A stretch of DNA of 44,800 bases from Prevotella ihumii (GTDB taxonomy: Bacteria > Bacteroidota > Bacteroidia > Bacteroidales > Bacteroidaceae). Below, one piece after another: positions 14,523 through 23,418 of this stretch (position 1 is its first letter; the number at the start of each line of letters is the position of its first letter). The stretch lies in the NCBI RefSeq assembly GCF_900155655.1, contig NZ_LT706987.1, positions 2,669,108 to 2,713,907 of the forward strand. Direction: 5' to 3'. Below the pieces are notes generated by a model, which saw only the letters and a list, made by a program, of their open reading frames with translations, made no database searches and was not told the origin of the DNA. The position numbers and the translations under genes are program-made.

Positions 14523-15050
14523 CTATTTTTCCTTCTTTCGTTTGATGTATCTTTCTACCGCCTTTCGTATCGATTCTAGTCCAAAGTCCTCTGCTTGCAA
14601 TTGGTCTAAGGATAGCCACAACGCCTCGTCGGCATCATCGTTGGCTTGTAGCAATGTGGTATCTTCCACCTCACACGCAAAGAAGAAGTCTAACGTAGGT
14701 ACACAAAAGCCGCTGTAAACATAGCGGTTGGGAATACTGTCCACTAAGGTTAAATGGCTAACAGTAAGCCTTGTTTCCTCCATCACTTCTCGCCTTACGG
14801 TTTCTTCTATGGTTTCGCCAATGTCGGTAAATCCCCCAGGGAGGTCTAACGTTCCCCGTGCAGGGTCTTTCTTGCGCCTTACTACCAATAGTTCGCCCTT
14901 GCTGTTGTGGATAAAGGCTGCTACAGCTGCACTCGGATTGAGGTAGTACGTAAACCCACAATCCTCGCAGTGCTTGCTCTTCTCATTGTTCTCTATGAAA
15001 CGCTTGCTCCCACAAACGGGGCAAAACCTAAACTTATCTAATACGTGCAT
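14523..15050 (-). CDS. NUDIX hydrolase with N-terminal zinc ribbon
   Basis: 175 aa. N-terminal zinc ribbon with CPVCGS (Cys10, Cys13) and CEDCG (Cys28, Cys31), then the Nudix fold. The Nudix box at about 73-95 reads GFTDIGETIEETVRREVMEE and fits GX5EX7REUXEE. Such proteins hydrolyse nucleoside diphosphates linked to another moiety, using Mg2+. The zinc ribbon recalls NADH pyrophosphatase, but the NudC-specific region after the box is not evident, so the substrate is left open. It lies 70 bp from the right end of ISL3 copy 1, which has not interrupted the coding region. Confidence 0.88.
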   Translation of the reverse strand: MHVLDKFRFCPVCGSKRFIENNEKSKHCEDCGFTYYLNPSAAVAAFIHNSKGELLVVRRKKDPARGTLDLPGGFTDIGETIEETVRREVMEETRLTVSHLTLVDSIPNRYVYSGFCVPTLDFFFACEVEDTTLLQANDDADEALWLSLDQLQAEDFGLESIRKAVERYIKRKKEK

Positions 15051-15163
15051 CGTAGTTCTTAAACTGTTAATATTATCTTTTAAATCATTAAAAATGGTTT
15101 ACACACACTTTCTTTTGTGCAGCTTACTTGCAAATATACTAAAAACTCTAAACATTCGGTTCC

Positions 15164-15190
15164 TTTGTTCGCCTTTTTTTCTTATCTTTG
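15164..15190 (+). promoter_or_regulatory. Possible promoter of the secreted hydrolase
   Basis: TATCTTTG at 15183-15190 is a good -7 box. The only TTTG upstream (15164-15167) gives a 15-bp spacer, shorter than usual. The leader would be about 80 nt. Confidence 0.4.
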
Positions 15191-15274
15191 TATCTTATAT
15201 AAAGCTATTTAAGCTGCATTTGTGGTGTAAGTATAAACATCATAAATGGACATATAAAATTTCAAAAGATAAGA

Positions 15275-16099
15275 ATGAATTTAAGAAAACTTTTTGTTGC
15301 GGCAGGCTTTGTTGCTTTGTCAGCCGTAGCAAGTGCGCAGAGTACATTTGATGTGAAACTCTACAATAACAGAATGCCAAACAATAATGGCGACAAACTT
15401 GATACTGCAAAGGTGCGTGTGTTCCTCCCTATCGATCGTGAAGCTACAGGTCGTGCCATCGTTATTTGTCCCGGTGGCGCTTACGAGAGTCTCTCTATGG
15501 AGAGCGAGGGTTACAGTTGGGGCGAGTTTTTTCAAAATCAAGGCATTGCTGCCATCGTGTTGAAATATCGTATGCCACACGGCAATCCCGAAGTTCCCAT
15601 TGCTGATGCCGAACAAGCTATGAAGTTGGTGCGTATGAATGCACAGGCGTGGAAGATAAATCGTAACGATGTGGGCATTATGGGCTTCTCGGCTGGCGGC
15701 CATTTGGCTGCAACTGTGGCTACATCAAGTCGTGGTGAGGCTGCTGCCAATTTCCAAATATTGTTCTATCCTGTTATCTCTATGACCGAAGGATTTGGAC
15801 ACGAAAAGAGTTATCGCAACTTCTTGGGCAAGCGTCCGAGCAAGCACGAACAACGCAAATATAGTGCTGACTTGAATGTTAGTCGTGTTACACCACGTGC
15901 ATTTATCGTGTTGAGCGATGACGATGATAGTGTTCCTCCAGCAAATGGTGTGAACTATTACACACAACTCTACCGCAACGATGTGCGTGCATCGTTACAC
16001 GTTTATCCTGGTGGAGGTCACGGCTGGGGCAGCAAGATAGGTTTCCGCTATCACGAAGAAATGATGATGGACCTCAAGGCTTGGTTGCGTAGTTTCTAA
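15275..16099 (+). CDS. Secreted alpha/beta hydrolase (esterase/acetyl-xylan-esterase-like)
   Basis: 274 aa. Signal peptide MNLRKLFVAAGFVALSAVASA, cleaved near residue 21. The alpha/beta hydrolase fold shows the oxyanion loop IVICPGGAYESLS (about 62-74), the nucleophile elbow GFSAGGHLAA (Ser139), the acid in VLSDDDDSVPPAN (about Asp215-218) and the histidine in PGGGHGWG (His249). Such BD-FAE/Axe-type esterases remove acyl groups from plant glycans or other esters. There are no carbohydrate-binding modules and no polysaccharide-utilisation genes next to it, so the substrate is unknown. Single-gene transcript, followed by a hairpin with a T-run. Confidence 0.88.
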   Translation: MNLRKLFVAAGFVALSAVASAQSTFDVKLYNNRMPNNNGDKLDTAKVRVFLPIDREATGRAIVICPGGAYESLSMESEGYSWGEFFQNQGIAAIVLKYRMPHGNPEVPIADAEQAMKLVRMNAQAWKINRNDVGIMGFSAGGHLAATVATSSRGEAAANFQILFYPVISMTEGFGHEKSYRNFLGKRPSKHEQRKYSADLNVSRVTPRAFIVLSDDDDSVPPANGVNYYTQLYRNDVRASLHVYPGGGHGWGSKIGFRYHEEMMMDLKAWLRSF

Positions 16100-16108
16100 A
16101 AACAAAAT

Positions 16109-16152
16109 AAGAAGGGTAGGAACAATGAGGATTTCTTGCTCCTATTCTTTTT
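16109..16152 (+). terminator. Probable terminator of the secreted hydrolase
   Basis: AAGAA-GGG-TAGGA pairs with TCCTA-TTCTT around a bulge (16109-16121 with 16140-16149), followed by TTTTTG. The bulge weakens the call. Confidence 0.5.
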
Positions 16153-16203
16153 GTATTATCTATCCATAGTTTATTCTTTTTATTTAATAATTCTCTTTCT
16201 TAA

Positions 16204-16396
16204 GGCTGGTTCTATAAATTACCACCGCATATAGTCATTAATTTTTTATGAAATATGTTTTGTTATCTTTTGGCTTCTTTTTAGTTCAAAATGTAAGTTC
16301 GTTCAGTCGTGTAGCTCGCTACTCTCCTTCACGCTCTTGCATTTTGACCTCAAAAATAAGCTCAAAATCTAACAAAGCTAATTTATAGAACCAGTC
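16204..16396. mobile_element. R2a: miniature inverted-repeat element with TTAA target duplication
   Basis: Starts GGCTGGTTCTATAAATTA and ends in its inverted copy TAATTTATAGAACCAGTC. TTAA lies directly on both sides. The interior has the segment with TAGCTCGCTA (core X) but lacks the second segment (Y) seen in R2b and R2c. No coding capacity. Confidence 0.9.
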
Positions 16397-16423
16397 TTAA
16401 CACACTTCTTATCCCTCTATATT

Positions 16424-18085
16424 GTGAAACTAAAGAAATTTTTAACTGCTTTTTATTCCTTTGTTGAGCACAACTTCTCGTTTATTTCCATTATGCTGTT
16501 GGTTAATCTTACAGCCTTAACTACGCTCAATTCGTTTGGAAAATCCCTCCACTTGTTTCTTTATCAGTGTTTTGCGGTGGTTTGTCTTACTGCTCTTATT
16601 GCGCTTATTCCGTGGCAAAGGGCGCGAAAGGTGGTGCAGGATGTATTGATAGGACTTTCGGTGGTTTTGCTCTTTACCGATATTTATTTCGCTTGCTATT
16701 ATCAAGGCTTGCCCGATCAAGCCATTATGGAGGTACTCATTGCAACTACTGCTGAAGAAGCGTGGGGATATGTTAGAGCCAACTTGTTGAACATCTGGCT
16801 TATAGGAGGATTGGTAGTGGGCTTAGGCTTGGTTTATCTGTTGTTCCACTTTGTTGTAAAACTGCGATATGTTAAGGGTGTAGTGCGTACACTTAGCTAT
16901 GTGTTGCTCGTTGCATCATTGTTTACCATAGGCAATATGGTGAAAGACGTGTTCAAACATAAGGATAAAACCGTTAAAAGCCTCACACACAATTGCTGTT
17001 CGGTGCTACGCACAGGAACTCAGTTTTATGAAGGTTGGACAAATATGCGTAACTTTGAGCGTGTTTTACATCGTGGAAATCTTCATCCACGTTTGTTGAA
17101 AAACTCCTCATCTATTCCCTATGTGGTCTTTATTCTTGGCGAGTCTACCTCACGACATCACTTGGGCATTTATGGTTATCCGCTCAATACCACACCTTAT
17201 ATGGCTGCTCGCGAGCGTTCGGGCAATCTTGTTAAGTTTACCGATGTTATTAGTCCGCACGGACAGACGATGCCTGCATTGGGAAAGCTCTTCACCTTTT
17301 ATCGTCACGGTGCAAAGGGGGCGTGGTACGACTATACCGACTTGTTTAGTATTCTTAACGAGGCAGGTTATCACACGGTATGGCTGTCTAATCAAGAATT
17401 CTCAGGTATCTATGGCAACAATGGGCGAGTGTATGCCGAACGATGCAGCGAATATGCCTTTACAAAGCTACGTGGGTCGGATAGTTATACCATAAAAGAC
17501 CCTTACGATGAGGAGATATTGCCCCTCTTGGATAAGAGTTTGAAGGGTGCAAAAGCGAAGAATTTTATCGTTTTACACCTTATGGGAACACATCAAAACT
17601 ATAAGTTCCGTTTCCCTGAAACCTTCCGTAGCTTCTCTGCAACAGAGGAAAAGGGAGAAAACGATAAGATAAAACAAACAAGAGCCGATTATGATACGGC
17701 TGTGCGCTATAACGATAGCATTATGAATGACATCATCAAACGTTTTGAAGATAAAAATGCTGTGGTCATCTATGTGTCTGACCACGCAGAAGATGTTATG
17801 GAAATCAACAAGAAGATTGCAGGTCATAGCGAAATAGGATTGAACCGACGTATGGTGGAGATACCTATGATGGTATTCACCTCAAAGCGTTTTCAGACTG
17901 CTTACCCTATGTTGACGGCTCGTATTCGCAACGCTGCTAATCGTCCGTTCGAAACAGACGATATGATACACGCCCTTCTCGACTTAATGGATATACATAC
18001 TGCGGACTACAAGCCACAGTTAAGCGTGTTCAATCAGCACTTTGATGCTAAAAGAACACGTTATTATGGAACGAAAAAGTATTAA
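16424..18085 (+). CDS. Phosphoethanolamine transferase, EptA/CptA type
   Basis: 553 aa, starting at GTG 16424 (MKLKKFLTAF); there is no ATG nearby that would keep the first membrane helix. Four to five N-terminal transmembrane helices (about 15-170) are followed by a periplasmic sulfatase-fold domain. The nucleophile motif is FILGESTSRHHLGIYGYPL (Glu240, Thr242). This resembles the GESTQR...LYGYP motif of CptA-type enzymes, and SDHAEDV and GHSE supply metal ligands. These enzymes move phosphoethanolamine from phosphatidylethanolamine to lipid A or LPS core, reducing charge and polymyxin binding. The gene converges on a glycosyltransferase/acyltransferase operon, which supports an LPS role. 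R1d sits immediately after its stop codon. Confidence 0.88.
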   Translation: MKLKKFLTAFYSFVEHNFSFISIMLLVNLTALTTLNSFGKSLHLFLYQCFAVVCLTALIALIPWQRARKVVQDVLIGLSVVLLFTDIYFACYYQGLPDQAIMEVLIATTAEEAWGYVRANLLNIWLIGGLVVGLGLVYLLFHFVVKLRYVKGVVRTLSYVLLVASLFTIGNMVKDVFKHKDKTVKSLTHNCCSVLRTGTQFYEGWTNMRNFERVLHRGNLHPRLLKNSSSIPYVVFILGESTSRHHLGIYGYPLNTTPYMAARERSGNLVKFTDVISPHGQTMPALGKLFTFYRHGAKGAWYDYTDLFSILNEAGYHTVWLSNQEFSGIYGNNGRVYAERCSEYAFTKLRGSDSYTIKDPYDEEILPLLDKSLKGAKAKNFIVLHLMGTHQNYKFRFPETFRSFSATEEKGENDKIKQTRADYDTAVRYNDSIMNDIIKRFEDKNAVVIYVSDHAEDVMEINKKIAGHSEIGLNRRMVEIPMMVFTSKRFQTAYPMLTARIRNAANRPFETDDMIHALLDLMDIHTADYKPQLSVFNQHFDAKRTRYYGTKKY

Positions 18086-18086
18086 T

Positions 18087-18278
18087 CCCAAATCGGTCGT
18101 TAGACTTCTTCGAGATTTGCGAGCTTATTTTGAGTTATTTTTGGTTGTTTTTGAAGACGTTTAGCGAGCTAAACAACTGAAAAAACAAACGAAAAGAGCC
18201 AAAATAAGGTGCAAGGACGAAGAAAAGCATAACACCAAACGCTTTAAAAAGCCTTTGCGGGCTAATGACCGATTTGGG
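18087..18278. mobile_element. R1d: R1-family miniature element between two convergent genes
   Basis: Starts CCCAAATCGGTCGTTAG and ends CTAATGACCGATTTGGG; TTAAT directly flanks both sides (candidate target duplication). It fills exactly the space between the stop of the phosphoethanolamine transferase (TAA 18083-18085) and the stop of the GT90 gene (18279-18281). It is therefore transcribed from both sides and would form the long hairpin in either mRNA. Confidence 0.9.
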
Positions 18279-19283
18279 TTAATGCGTATTGGTTATATCG
18301 AAGTATTTCTTTAAAACCATCAGTGATATAAGGCGTTCACGACGTTTGTTGCGGAATTGAGCCACATACTCGTGAGCGTGTTGGATAATCATTTCAGCCT
18401 CATTAGGGTGAGCGATGTAGTAGCGTAGACGCTCTTCAAGATCGGAATAGTCGGACTTTATTTCTATGTAATGGTAATTCGGAATGAGCGTAGCTTCCAT
18501 AAACCACGTTTCACAAGTGGGGCGAGGCATCACAGCGATGGAGTTTGAAGACATAATCCACTTCAGATTGCTTGCTACATCATTGCCTTCTAACGACATA
18601 ACAAACTTGTAGTCTAAGTGTTCGGTGATGGTTAGCTTGTGTGAGTTCCACTCTGGGAAGTGCTTGTCTATCACCCCAGCATTAATCAATGGGTGTCCAA
18701 AAAACTTTTGCATAAAGTCTAAGCGGTTTTTCTTCAATCCGTTGCCTTGCATTTGCCCAATCTCGCCACGAAATATAGCCATATCTTTCTTTTCTCGGAA
18801 CGACTTCTTATCCTTTACAAATAGGAAGTGGCGCACTTTATCGAGCTTCATGAGTACTGCATTAGTATTGTTCTCGCCTATCGGACGGCTCTTTGTGATG
18901 GACGGAAGATGAGGTACGAGGACGTTATCGCCAGGTAATAACACCCACTTCAATGAGGGTGAAAAGGCTTTGGCATAACGATAAGAGTCAAGATAGTACA
19001 CCTTTTGTCCCGTAATGGGTTGATGGCGCAAGGCTATGGCTTCGGTCTCAAAGGCATCTCGGTTGAATACTGACGATGTTGTAAGTGCATTGTAGTAGTT
19101 CACGCGCTGCAAGATATAGTCTTTATCGGCACGCTTTTCCGATGCGTTAAGCTCATATTTCAAAAGCCATTTCAAAAGGATATGCGGAGTATAGATAGCA
19201 ATGTAAGAACTGACATAATAAGCCAATTTAGAGTTTTTATTGCTATTGAACGTGTAATATATCTTTCTTAAAAAGCTGTGCAT
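18279..19283 (-). CDS. Glycosyltransferase family 90 protein (LPS-modifying type)
   Basis: 334 aa. It contains the GT90/CAP10 signature: AIFRGEIGQMQGNGLKKNRLDF (written here as FRGEIGQ, about 171-177, followed by a basic Arg/Lys stretch) and YKFVMSLEGNDVASNLKWIM in two overlapping parts (about 225-244), then SIAVMP...ETWFME. The family includes xylosyl/glucosyl-transferases and bacterial LPS core-modifying enzymes; donor and acceptor cannot be read from sequence. No signal peptide is evident, so it acts in the cytoplasm. It is the last gene of a five-gene operon, 5 bp after the GT32 gene. Its stop codon TAA falls on the flanking repeat of R1d. Confidence 0.82.
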   Translation of the reverse strand: MHSFLRKIYYTFNSNKNSKLAYYVSSYIAIYTPHILLKWLLKYELNASEKRADKDYILQRVNYYNALTTSSVFNRDAFETEAIALRHQPITGQKVYYLDSYRYAKAFSPSLKWVLLPGDNVLVPHLPSITKSRPIGENNTNAVLMKLDKVRHFLFVKDKKSFREKKDMAIFRGEIGQMQGNGLKKNRLDFMQKFFGHPLINAGVIDKHFPEWNSHKLTITEHLDYKFVMSLEGNDVASNLKWIMSSNSIAVMPRPTCETWFMEATLIPNYHYIEIKSDYSDLEERLRYYIAHPNEAEMIIQHAHEYVAQFRNKRRERLISLMVLKKYFDITNTH

Positions 19284-19288
19284 TGCGC

Positions 19289-20029
19289 TTACTTTCCTTT
19301 AAAGAACTTCTTCAACTTCTCTATCCATGTAGGTTTCCAGCTGTGCGCACAATAATGAATGGCATAACTCTCAGCTGTGGCTTCGTGCTTGTTGCCTGCA
19401 AAGATTTCAGAACGATACACCTTGATGTTGTCTTGCAGAAGTTGGTCTACATCTTTGTACTTGAAACCGTACTTCTCCATTACACGTGCATAAACAAAAG
19501 GAGCAATAACACCAGTACCATTCGAGCCTTTAGGCATCTCAAAGGCGCGTCTTTGATAGTCGTCCATTACATCTTTTACAAATGCACAACCAGCCTCTGA
19601 CCCCATAACAGCCGCTTGTATCTGTATGCCTGATACAAATCCGTCCTTTATGCGATTGCCTTCTGCATCTATCATATCCATTGCGCCCGTCATCTCAATC
19701 TGCGATGGGTGATACTCCAACGATGTAAAGAAGTTGTTATTTAGAAAGTCGTCGAATGGTTTCAGCACCTTTACATCCGAATCAAGATATATTCCGCCTT
19801 CTGTATATAGTGCATACATACGAATATAGTCGGCTGCAAATGCCCATTTGCGTTGTTTATAGGCTTCTTGCACATAAGTAGGAGCAGATGATATGTCGAA
19901 GTTCTCGGTGCTCCAACGCTTTATCTCGTAGTCGGGCATAACCTTCTTCCACGTGTCCATACATTTCTTAATCTTTGAGGGGAAAGGGTCGTTGCTTAAC
20001 CACACGAAGTGAATAACTTTAGGTATCAT
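19289..20029 (-). CDS. Glycosyltransferase family 32 (DXD sugar transferase)
   Basis: 246 aa. Starts MIPKVIHFVWLSNDPFP, the typical opening of GT32 capsular/LPS transferases, with the metal-binding DXD motif in TEGGIYLDSDVKVLKPF (Asp83-Ser-Asp85) and AFAADYIRMYALY just before it. Cytoplasmic enzyme that adds a hexose or hexosamine to a glycan. Located 19 bp after the GT2 gene and 5 bp before the GT90 gene in one operon. Length is normal for the family. Confidence 0.87.
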   Translation of the reverse strand: MIPKVIHFVWLSNDPFPSKIKKCMDTWKKVMPDYEIKRWSTENFDISSAPTYVQEAYKQRKWAFAADYIRMYALYTEGGIYLDSDVKVLKPFDDFLNNNFFTSLEYHPSQIEMTGAMDMIDAEGNRIKDGFVSGIQIQAAVMGSEAGCAFVKDVMDDYQRRAFEMPKGSNGTGVIAPFVYARVMEKYGFKYKDVDQLLQDNIKVYRSEIFAGNKHEATAESYAIHYCAHSWKPTWIEKLKKFFKGK

Positions 20030-20048
20030 TGTTTTTTATGTTTTTTGC

Positions 20049-20771
20049 TTATTTGTTTCTTAGTTTGCATAGTCCATACACAAAGTAAAGGCGAGGCAGA
20101 AAACGGAGTTTATCCATTGTGTTGTCAGTCTCTTGTATCACTTTTATATTGTCCAACAAGCCTTTCGACCTGTTTGTATTCGATACACCATTAGTGTCGA
20201 AATTGGCTATAGGGAACGAAAGCTGCACGAAACGTTTCTTAGCCTTCCACAATTGTTTGAAGAGCTTGAAGTCGGCAGACATCGTATGCGTAATATCAAA
20301 CGGAAAGTCGATTAATGCTTGGCGACTTGTAAGGCAACTTTGATGGCAGAAATACATACGATGTGCATTGTGGGGTGGTTCTGCAGGCTTTATAGTCTTG
20401 CCTTTTACAACATCGCCATAGATAACTTCTGCATTGTGTGGTTCGGCAAATATGCGACTTAACACGTCTGTTGTGGCAAAGGTATCTCCTGCATTAAGGA
20501 AGATAACCCACTCGCCTGACGCCATACCCACTGCTTTATTCATTGCATCGTATATCCCCTTATCGGGTTCACTTACCCAATGGTCTATCCGCTGGGCAAC
20601 GCTTTGTATGGCTTCCACTGTACCATCAGTAGATGCACCATCTACCACAACATACTCTATGTTGGCATAGTCTTGTGCAAAAACATTATGAGCGGTCTTT
20701 AAGAAAGCCTCTCTCACATTGTAACACACCGTTACAATAGTTACTTTAGGACAATATTGTTTGTCTTGCAT
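20049..20771 (-). CDS. Glycosyltransferase family 2
   Basis: 240 aa. GT-A fold with PKVTIVTVCYNVREAF at the N-terminus, EYVVVDGASTDGTVEAI (Asp44), KGIYDAMNKAVGMASGEWV and FLNAGDTF (metal-binding region about 92-98). No transmembrane segments, consistent with a short cytoplasmic transferase of the WcaA/colanic-acid type. Lies 8 bp after the GT4 gene. Sugar specificity unknown. Confidence 0.9.
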   Translation of the reverse strand: MQDKQYCPKVTIVTVCYNVREAFLKTAHNVFAQDYANIEYVVVDGASTDGTVEAIQSVAQRIDHWVSEPDKGIYDAMNKAVGMASGEWVIFLNAGDTFATTDVLSRIFAEPHNAEVIYGDVVKGKTIKPAEPPHNAHRMYFCHQSCLTSRQALIDFPFDITHTMSADFKLFKQLWKAKKRFVQLSFPIANFDTNGVSNTNRSKGLLDNIKVIQETDNTMDKLRFLPRLYFVYGLCKLRNK

Positions 20772-20779
20772 AATGGTTT

Positions 20780-21931
20780 TTAGCGGTTTAAAAGTTTATC
20801 GTATTCGGCAAGCATCGTCTGTGCAATGTCGCCATTCTCAAATCGTTTGACATAGATACGGCTCGCTTCTATTCGTCTTGCTCTATCGTCACTGCCTCGC
20901 AACATTGCTGTAATGCCTGCTGCAAAGCTGTCTGCATCATCGGGATCTACATAGATATTCTCCCTTCCGCCAGCTTCTTCCAAACACGAACCTGTACACG
21001 CCACCACAGGAAGTCCACTTTGTATGGCTTCGATGATAGGAATACCGAACCCCTCGTAGCGTGATGGATAAACGAAACATTCGGCTTGTTGGTAGATGGC
21101 TGGAAGTTCTTGATTTGTAATGCCGTGGAGGAAGTGTAAGCGATGTGTTAATCCATTTTCTTGTGCAAACTTTTCCACCTTTTGGGTGTACTTTGTCCGA
21201 CGCCCAACAGCCACAATGGCAATATCGTTTGGCAACTTTAGGAGGGCTTTCACAGCCAATAGAAGGTTTTTGCGTTCCTCTATCGAGCCGACAAAAAGCA
21301 GAAAACGCTTCGGGAGATTGTACTTTTGTGCCACTACCTTCTTTTCTTCGTTGCTTGCAATGGTTCTAAAGCGTGTGCCACAACTCTGATAAACCACATC
21401 AATGCGGTCTTCAGGGAAGTTGGAGTAATAGAGAATGTCGCGCTTAGTACATTCGCTAATTGCCACAATGCGGTCTGCCTCCTTGCACGTATTCACGAAT
21501 TTGCGCTTATAGAGGAAACCATCAATGCGTGTGTAATACTCTGGGTGGCGAAGAAAGATGAGGTCGTGAATGGTAACAAGGCTTTTAATGCCCGATGCGT
21601 TCAAACCTTTAGGCAGTTCGCCCGATAATCCGTGATAAAGATTTACACCATCTTTGCCGAGTTGTTTCACAATACCTGCCTGTCGCCAAATGTCTTTTTG
21701 GAAACGGAAATGTAGGTTTTCGGGATAAACAAACTGCACGTTTTCAGCCTTTATCACCTCGTTTCGTAAGCGTTCGTTACCCTCGTCAGGTGCATAGAGC
21801 CGCAATTGTAGGTCGGAGGTTGAGGCGGCAAGCGAATTGATAAGTGTTCGCCCATAGTTGCCCAACCCTGTATTGTTTTTTACAATGCGCTTTGCATCAT
21901 ATCCTATTCGTATGTTGGTGTATTTGCTCAT
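20780..21931 (-). CDS. Glycosyltransferase family 4
   Basis: 383 aa, GT-B fold. N-terminal half binds the acceptor (IRIGYDAKRIVKNNTGLGNY, then VTIHDLIFLRHPEYY). The C-terminal half binds the nucleotide sugar (LLFVGSIEERKNL, then SRYEGFGIPIIEAIQSGLPV with the E-x7-E retaining motif). Many relatives are mannosyl- or glucosyltransferases of LPS or capsule synthesis. Separated by 3 bp from the upstream acyltransferase gene, so the two are almost certainly co-transcribed. The exact sugar cannot be assigned. Confidence 0.9.
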   Translation of the reverse strand: MSKYTNIRIGYDAKRIVKNNTGLGNYGRTLINSLAASTSDLQLRLYAPDEGNERLRNEVIKAENVQFVYPENLHFRFQKDIWRQAGIVKQLGKDGVNLYHGLSGELPKGLNASGIKSLVTIHDLIFLRHPEYYTRIDGFLYKRKFVNTCKEADRIVAISECTKRDILYYSNFPEDRIDVVYQSCGTRFRTIASNEEKKVVAQKYNLPKRFLLFVGSIEERKNLLLAVKALLKLPNDIAIVAVGRRTKYTQKVEKFAQENGLTHRLHFLHGITNQELPAIYQQAECFVYPSRYEGFGIPIIEAIQSGLPVVACTGSCLEEAGGRENIYVDPDDADSFAAGITAMLRGSDDRARRIEASRIYVKRFENGDIAQTMLAEYDKLLNR

Positions 21932-21934
21932 TGC

Positions 21935-22921
21935 CTATGCAGTGGTTTGAGAAGCCTTTTGCTTTTCTCTTTTTATGGTTTCTAAGTCGCCATAGTTAAA
22001 CTTTCCCGTCTCTTTGTCGTATCTTAAATCAAACTCCTCACGTGTTCGTTTCCATCGCTTATGACTCCATAGCCAGTAAGCAGGTTCACGTTGTATAGTC
22101 TCTTCGAGCATCTTCATATAGATGTCGGTAATCTCAAAGTTGGGACGAGTTTTAGGGTTCAATTCTATCAAGCGCATATTGCACACATAATAGCCTCGTT
22201 TGGGACGACTCATATCTCCATAGAAGCACGCTTGGCATGTATGTCTTGCGATGCGTTCAGCACCTGTCAGCACAGGTGTGTCGTGGTTGAGGAAATCCAC
22301 CCAATGGTGAATGTTGTTCCACATTGGAGCTTGGTCGGCAATGTAGCCCACCACAAGCGATGCGTTCTTGCGTTTGAAATCGAGTATCTTACGCAGCGAT
22401 TCCTGCATCGGGATACAAAGTGCGTTTTGCTGTTCACGAAGGTGGATAAATACTTTGTCCATCGCACGGTTTTCTAACGGGTGATAAAGCTCGCAACACT
22501 GTACGTGCTTGGGTACCCAATAGGGGATAGCTGAAATCCATTCCCAATTGCAATAGTGTCCTAAATATACAGCACACGAACCACCGTTGTTCAATACCTC
22601 GTTGAACTGTTCCATACCTGTAAACTGGATATGCTTGCGCAACGACTTTTCCGACATTGTCATCAGTTTGATGGTTTCTACCAAATAGTCGCAAAACCAA
22701 TGGTAGAAGTCGCGCTGTATCTTCTTGATTTCAGCCTCGCTTTTTTCGGGAAAGCTCTCTTTGAGGTTCTTCCAGATAGTATGGTGGCGGTACTTTACCA
22801 CCTTGGCAACAAGGAAGTAGAGGCAATCGGAAATGATGAAAAGCAGCCAAAAGGGTAGCAACGACATCAAGAACCAAAAGCCATAAACGAGGGCATATAG
22901 AATTTTGTCCGTTATCTTCAT
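21935..22921 (-). CDS. lpxL: Lipid A-type lysophospholipid acyltransferase (LpxL/HtrB family)
   Basis: 328 aa from ATG 22921 (MKITDKILYALVYGFWFLMS); an in-frame ATG at 22939 would add six residues before the membrane anchor. One N-terminal hydrophobic anchor (about 8-40), then the HX4E catalytic motif in VYLGHYCNWEW (His122, Glu127), and GYIADQAPMWNNIHHWVDFL, the second family block. These inner-membrane enzymes add a secondary acyl chain to lipid A (or to ornithine/amino lipids in some Bacteroidota). It heads the glycosyltransferase operon, linking lipid A acylation to glycan assembly. Probable promoter at 23050-23083. Confidence 0.87.
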   Translation of the reverse strand: MKITDKILYALVYGFWFLMSLLPFWLLFIISDCLYFLVAKVVKYRHHTIWKNLKESFPEKSEAEIKKIQRDFYHWFCDYLVETIKLMTMSEKSLRKHIQFTGMEQFNEVLNNGGSCAVYLGHYCNWEWISAIPYWVPKHVQCCELYHPLENRAMDKVFIHLREQQNALCIPMQESLRKILDFKRKNASLVVGYIADQAPMWNNIHHWVDFLNHDTPVLTGAERIARHTCQACFYGDMSRPKRGYYVCNMRLIELNPKTRPNFEITDIYMKMLEETIQREPAYWLWSHKRWKRTREEFDLRYDKETGKFNYGDLETIKREKQKASQTTA

Positions 22922-23049
22922 TATGCTTTGTCTTTTCACGTGCGGACAATGTGTTCCGAACGCTTATACTTGCTCTTTCAAAAAGTAGTAAATCGCATAG
23001 CGTATTAAGGCTGCTCAGGCAGCTTACCACAACGCAGAATACCACCATA

Positions 23050-23083
23050 CAAAGGTAAAAACAATTTTTTAGAAATCGACAAA
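23050..23083 (-). promoter_or_regulatory. Probable promoter of the acyltransferase/glycosyltransferase operon
   Basis: Minus strand TTTG (23083-23080), 22-bp spacer, TACCTTTG (23057-23050). The spacer is slightly long. The leader would be about 120 nt to ATG 22921. Confidence 0.55.
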
Positions 23084-23160
23084 TTATGGAAAGAAAAGCC
23101 ACGGCAACAAACTTTTATAACATCAAACAGCATTGCTTTGGCTCGTCGGTTGTTTCTATA

Positions 23161-23418
23161 GGCTGGTTCTATAAATTAGCTTTGTTAGATTTTGAGCTTA
23201 TTTTTGAGGTCAAAATGCAAGAGCGTGAAGGAGTGTAGCGAGCTACACGACTGAACGAACTTACATTTTGAACCAAAAACGGAGCAAGCCGAATGCAATC
23301 AAACTTGTTTGAATTGTTGAGGCGCAGCCTGTTTTATATAAAAAGAAGCCAAAAGGTAACAAAACGTATTTCATAAAAATTTAATGACGATATGCGGTGG
23401 TAATTTATAGAACCAGCC
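23161..23418. mobile_element. R2b: full-length R2 element with TATA target duplication
   Basis: 258 bp, starting GGCTGGTTCTATAAATTA and ending TAATTTATAGAACCAGCC, with TATA directly on both sides. It is the only copy with both internal segments: X (with TAGCGAGCTA) and Y (with GGAGCAAGCCGAATGC and GAGGCGCAGCC). Opposite orientation to R2a. No open frame. Confidence 0.9.

Noticed and set aside
22731..23102. 123-codon minus-strand frame over the acyltransferase start
   Set aside because: Overlaps the confident acyltransferase gene out of frame and has no recognisable domain.
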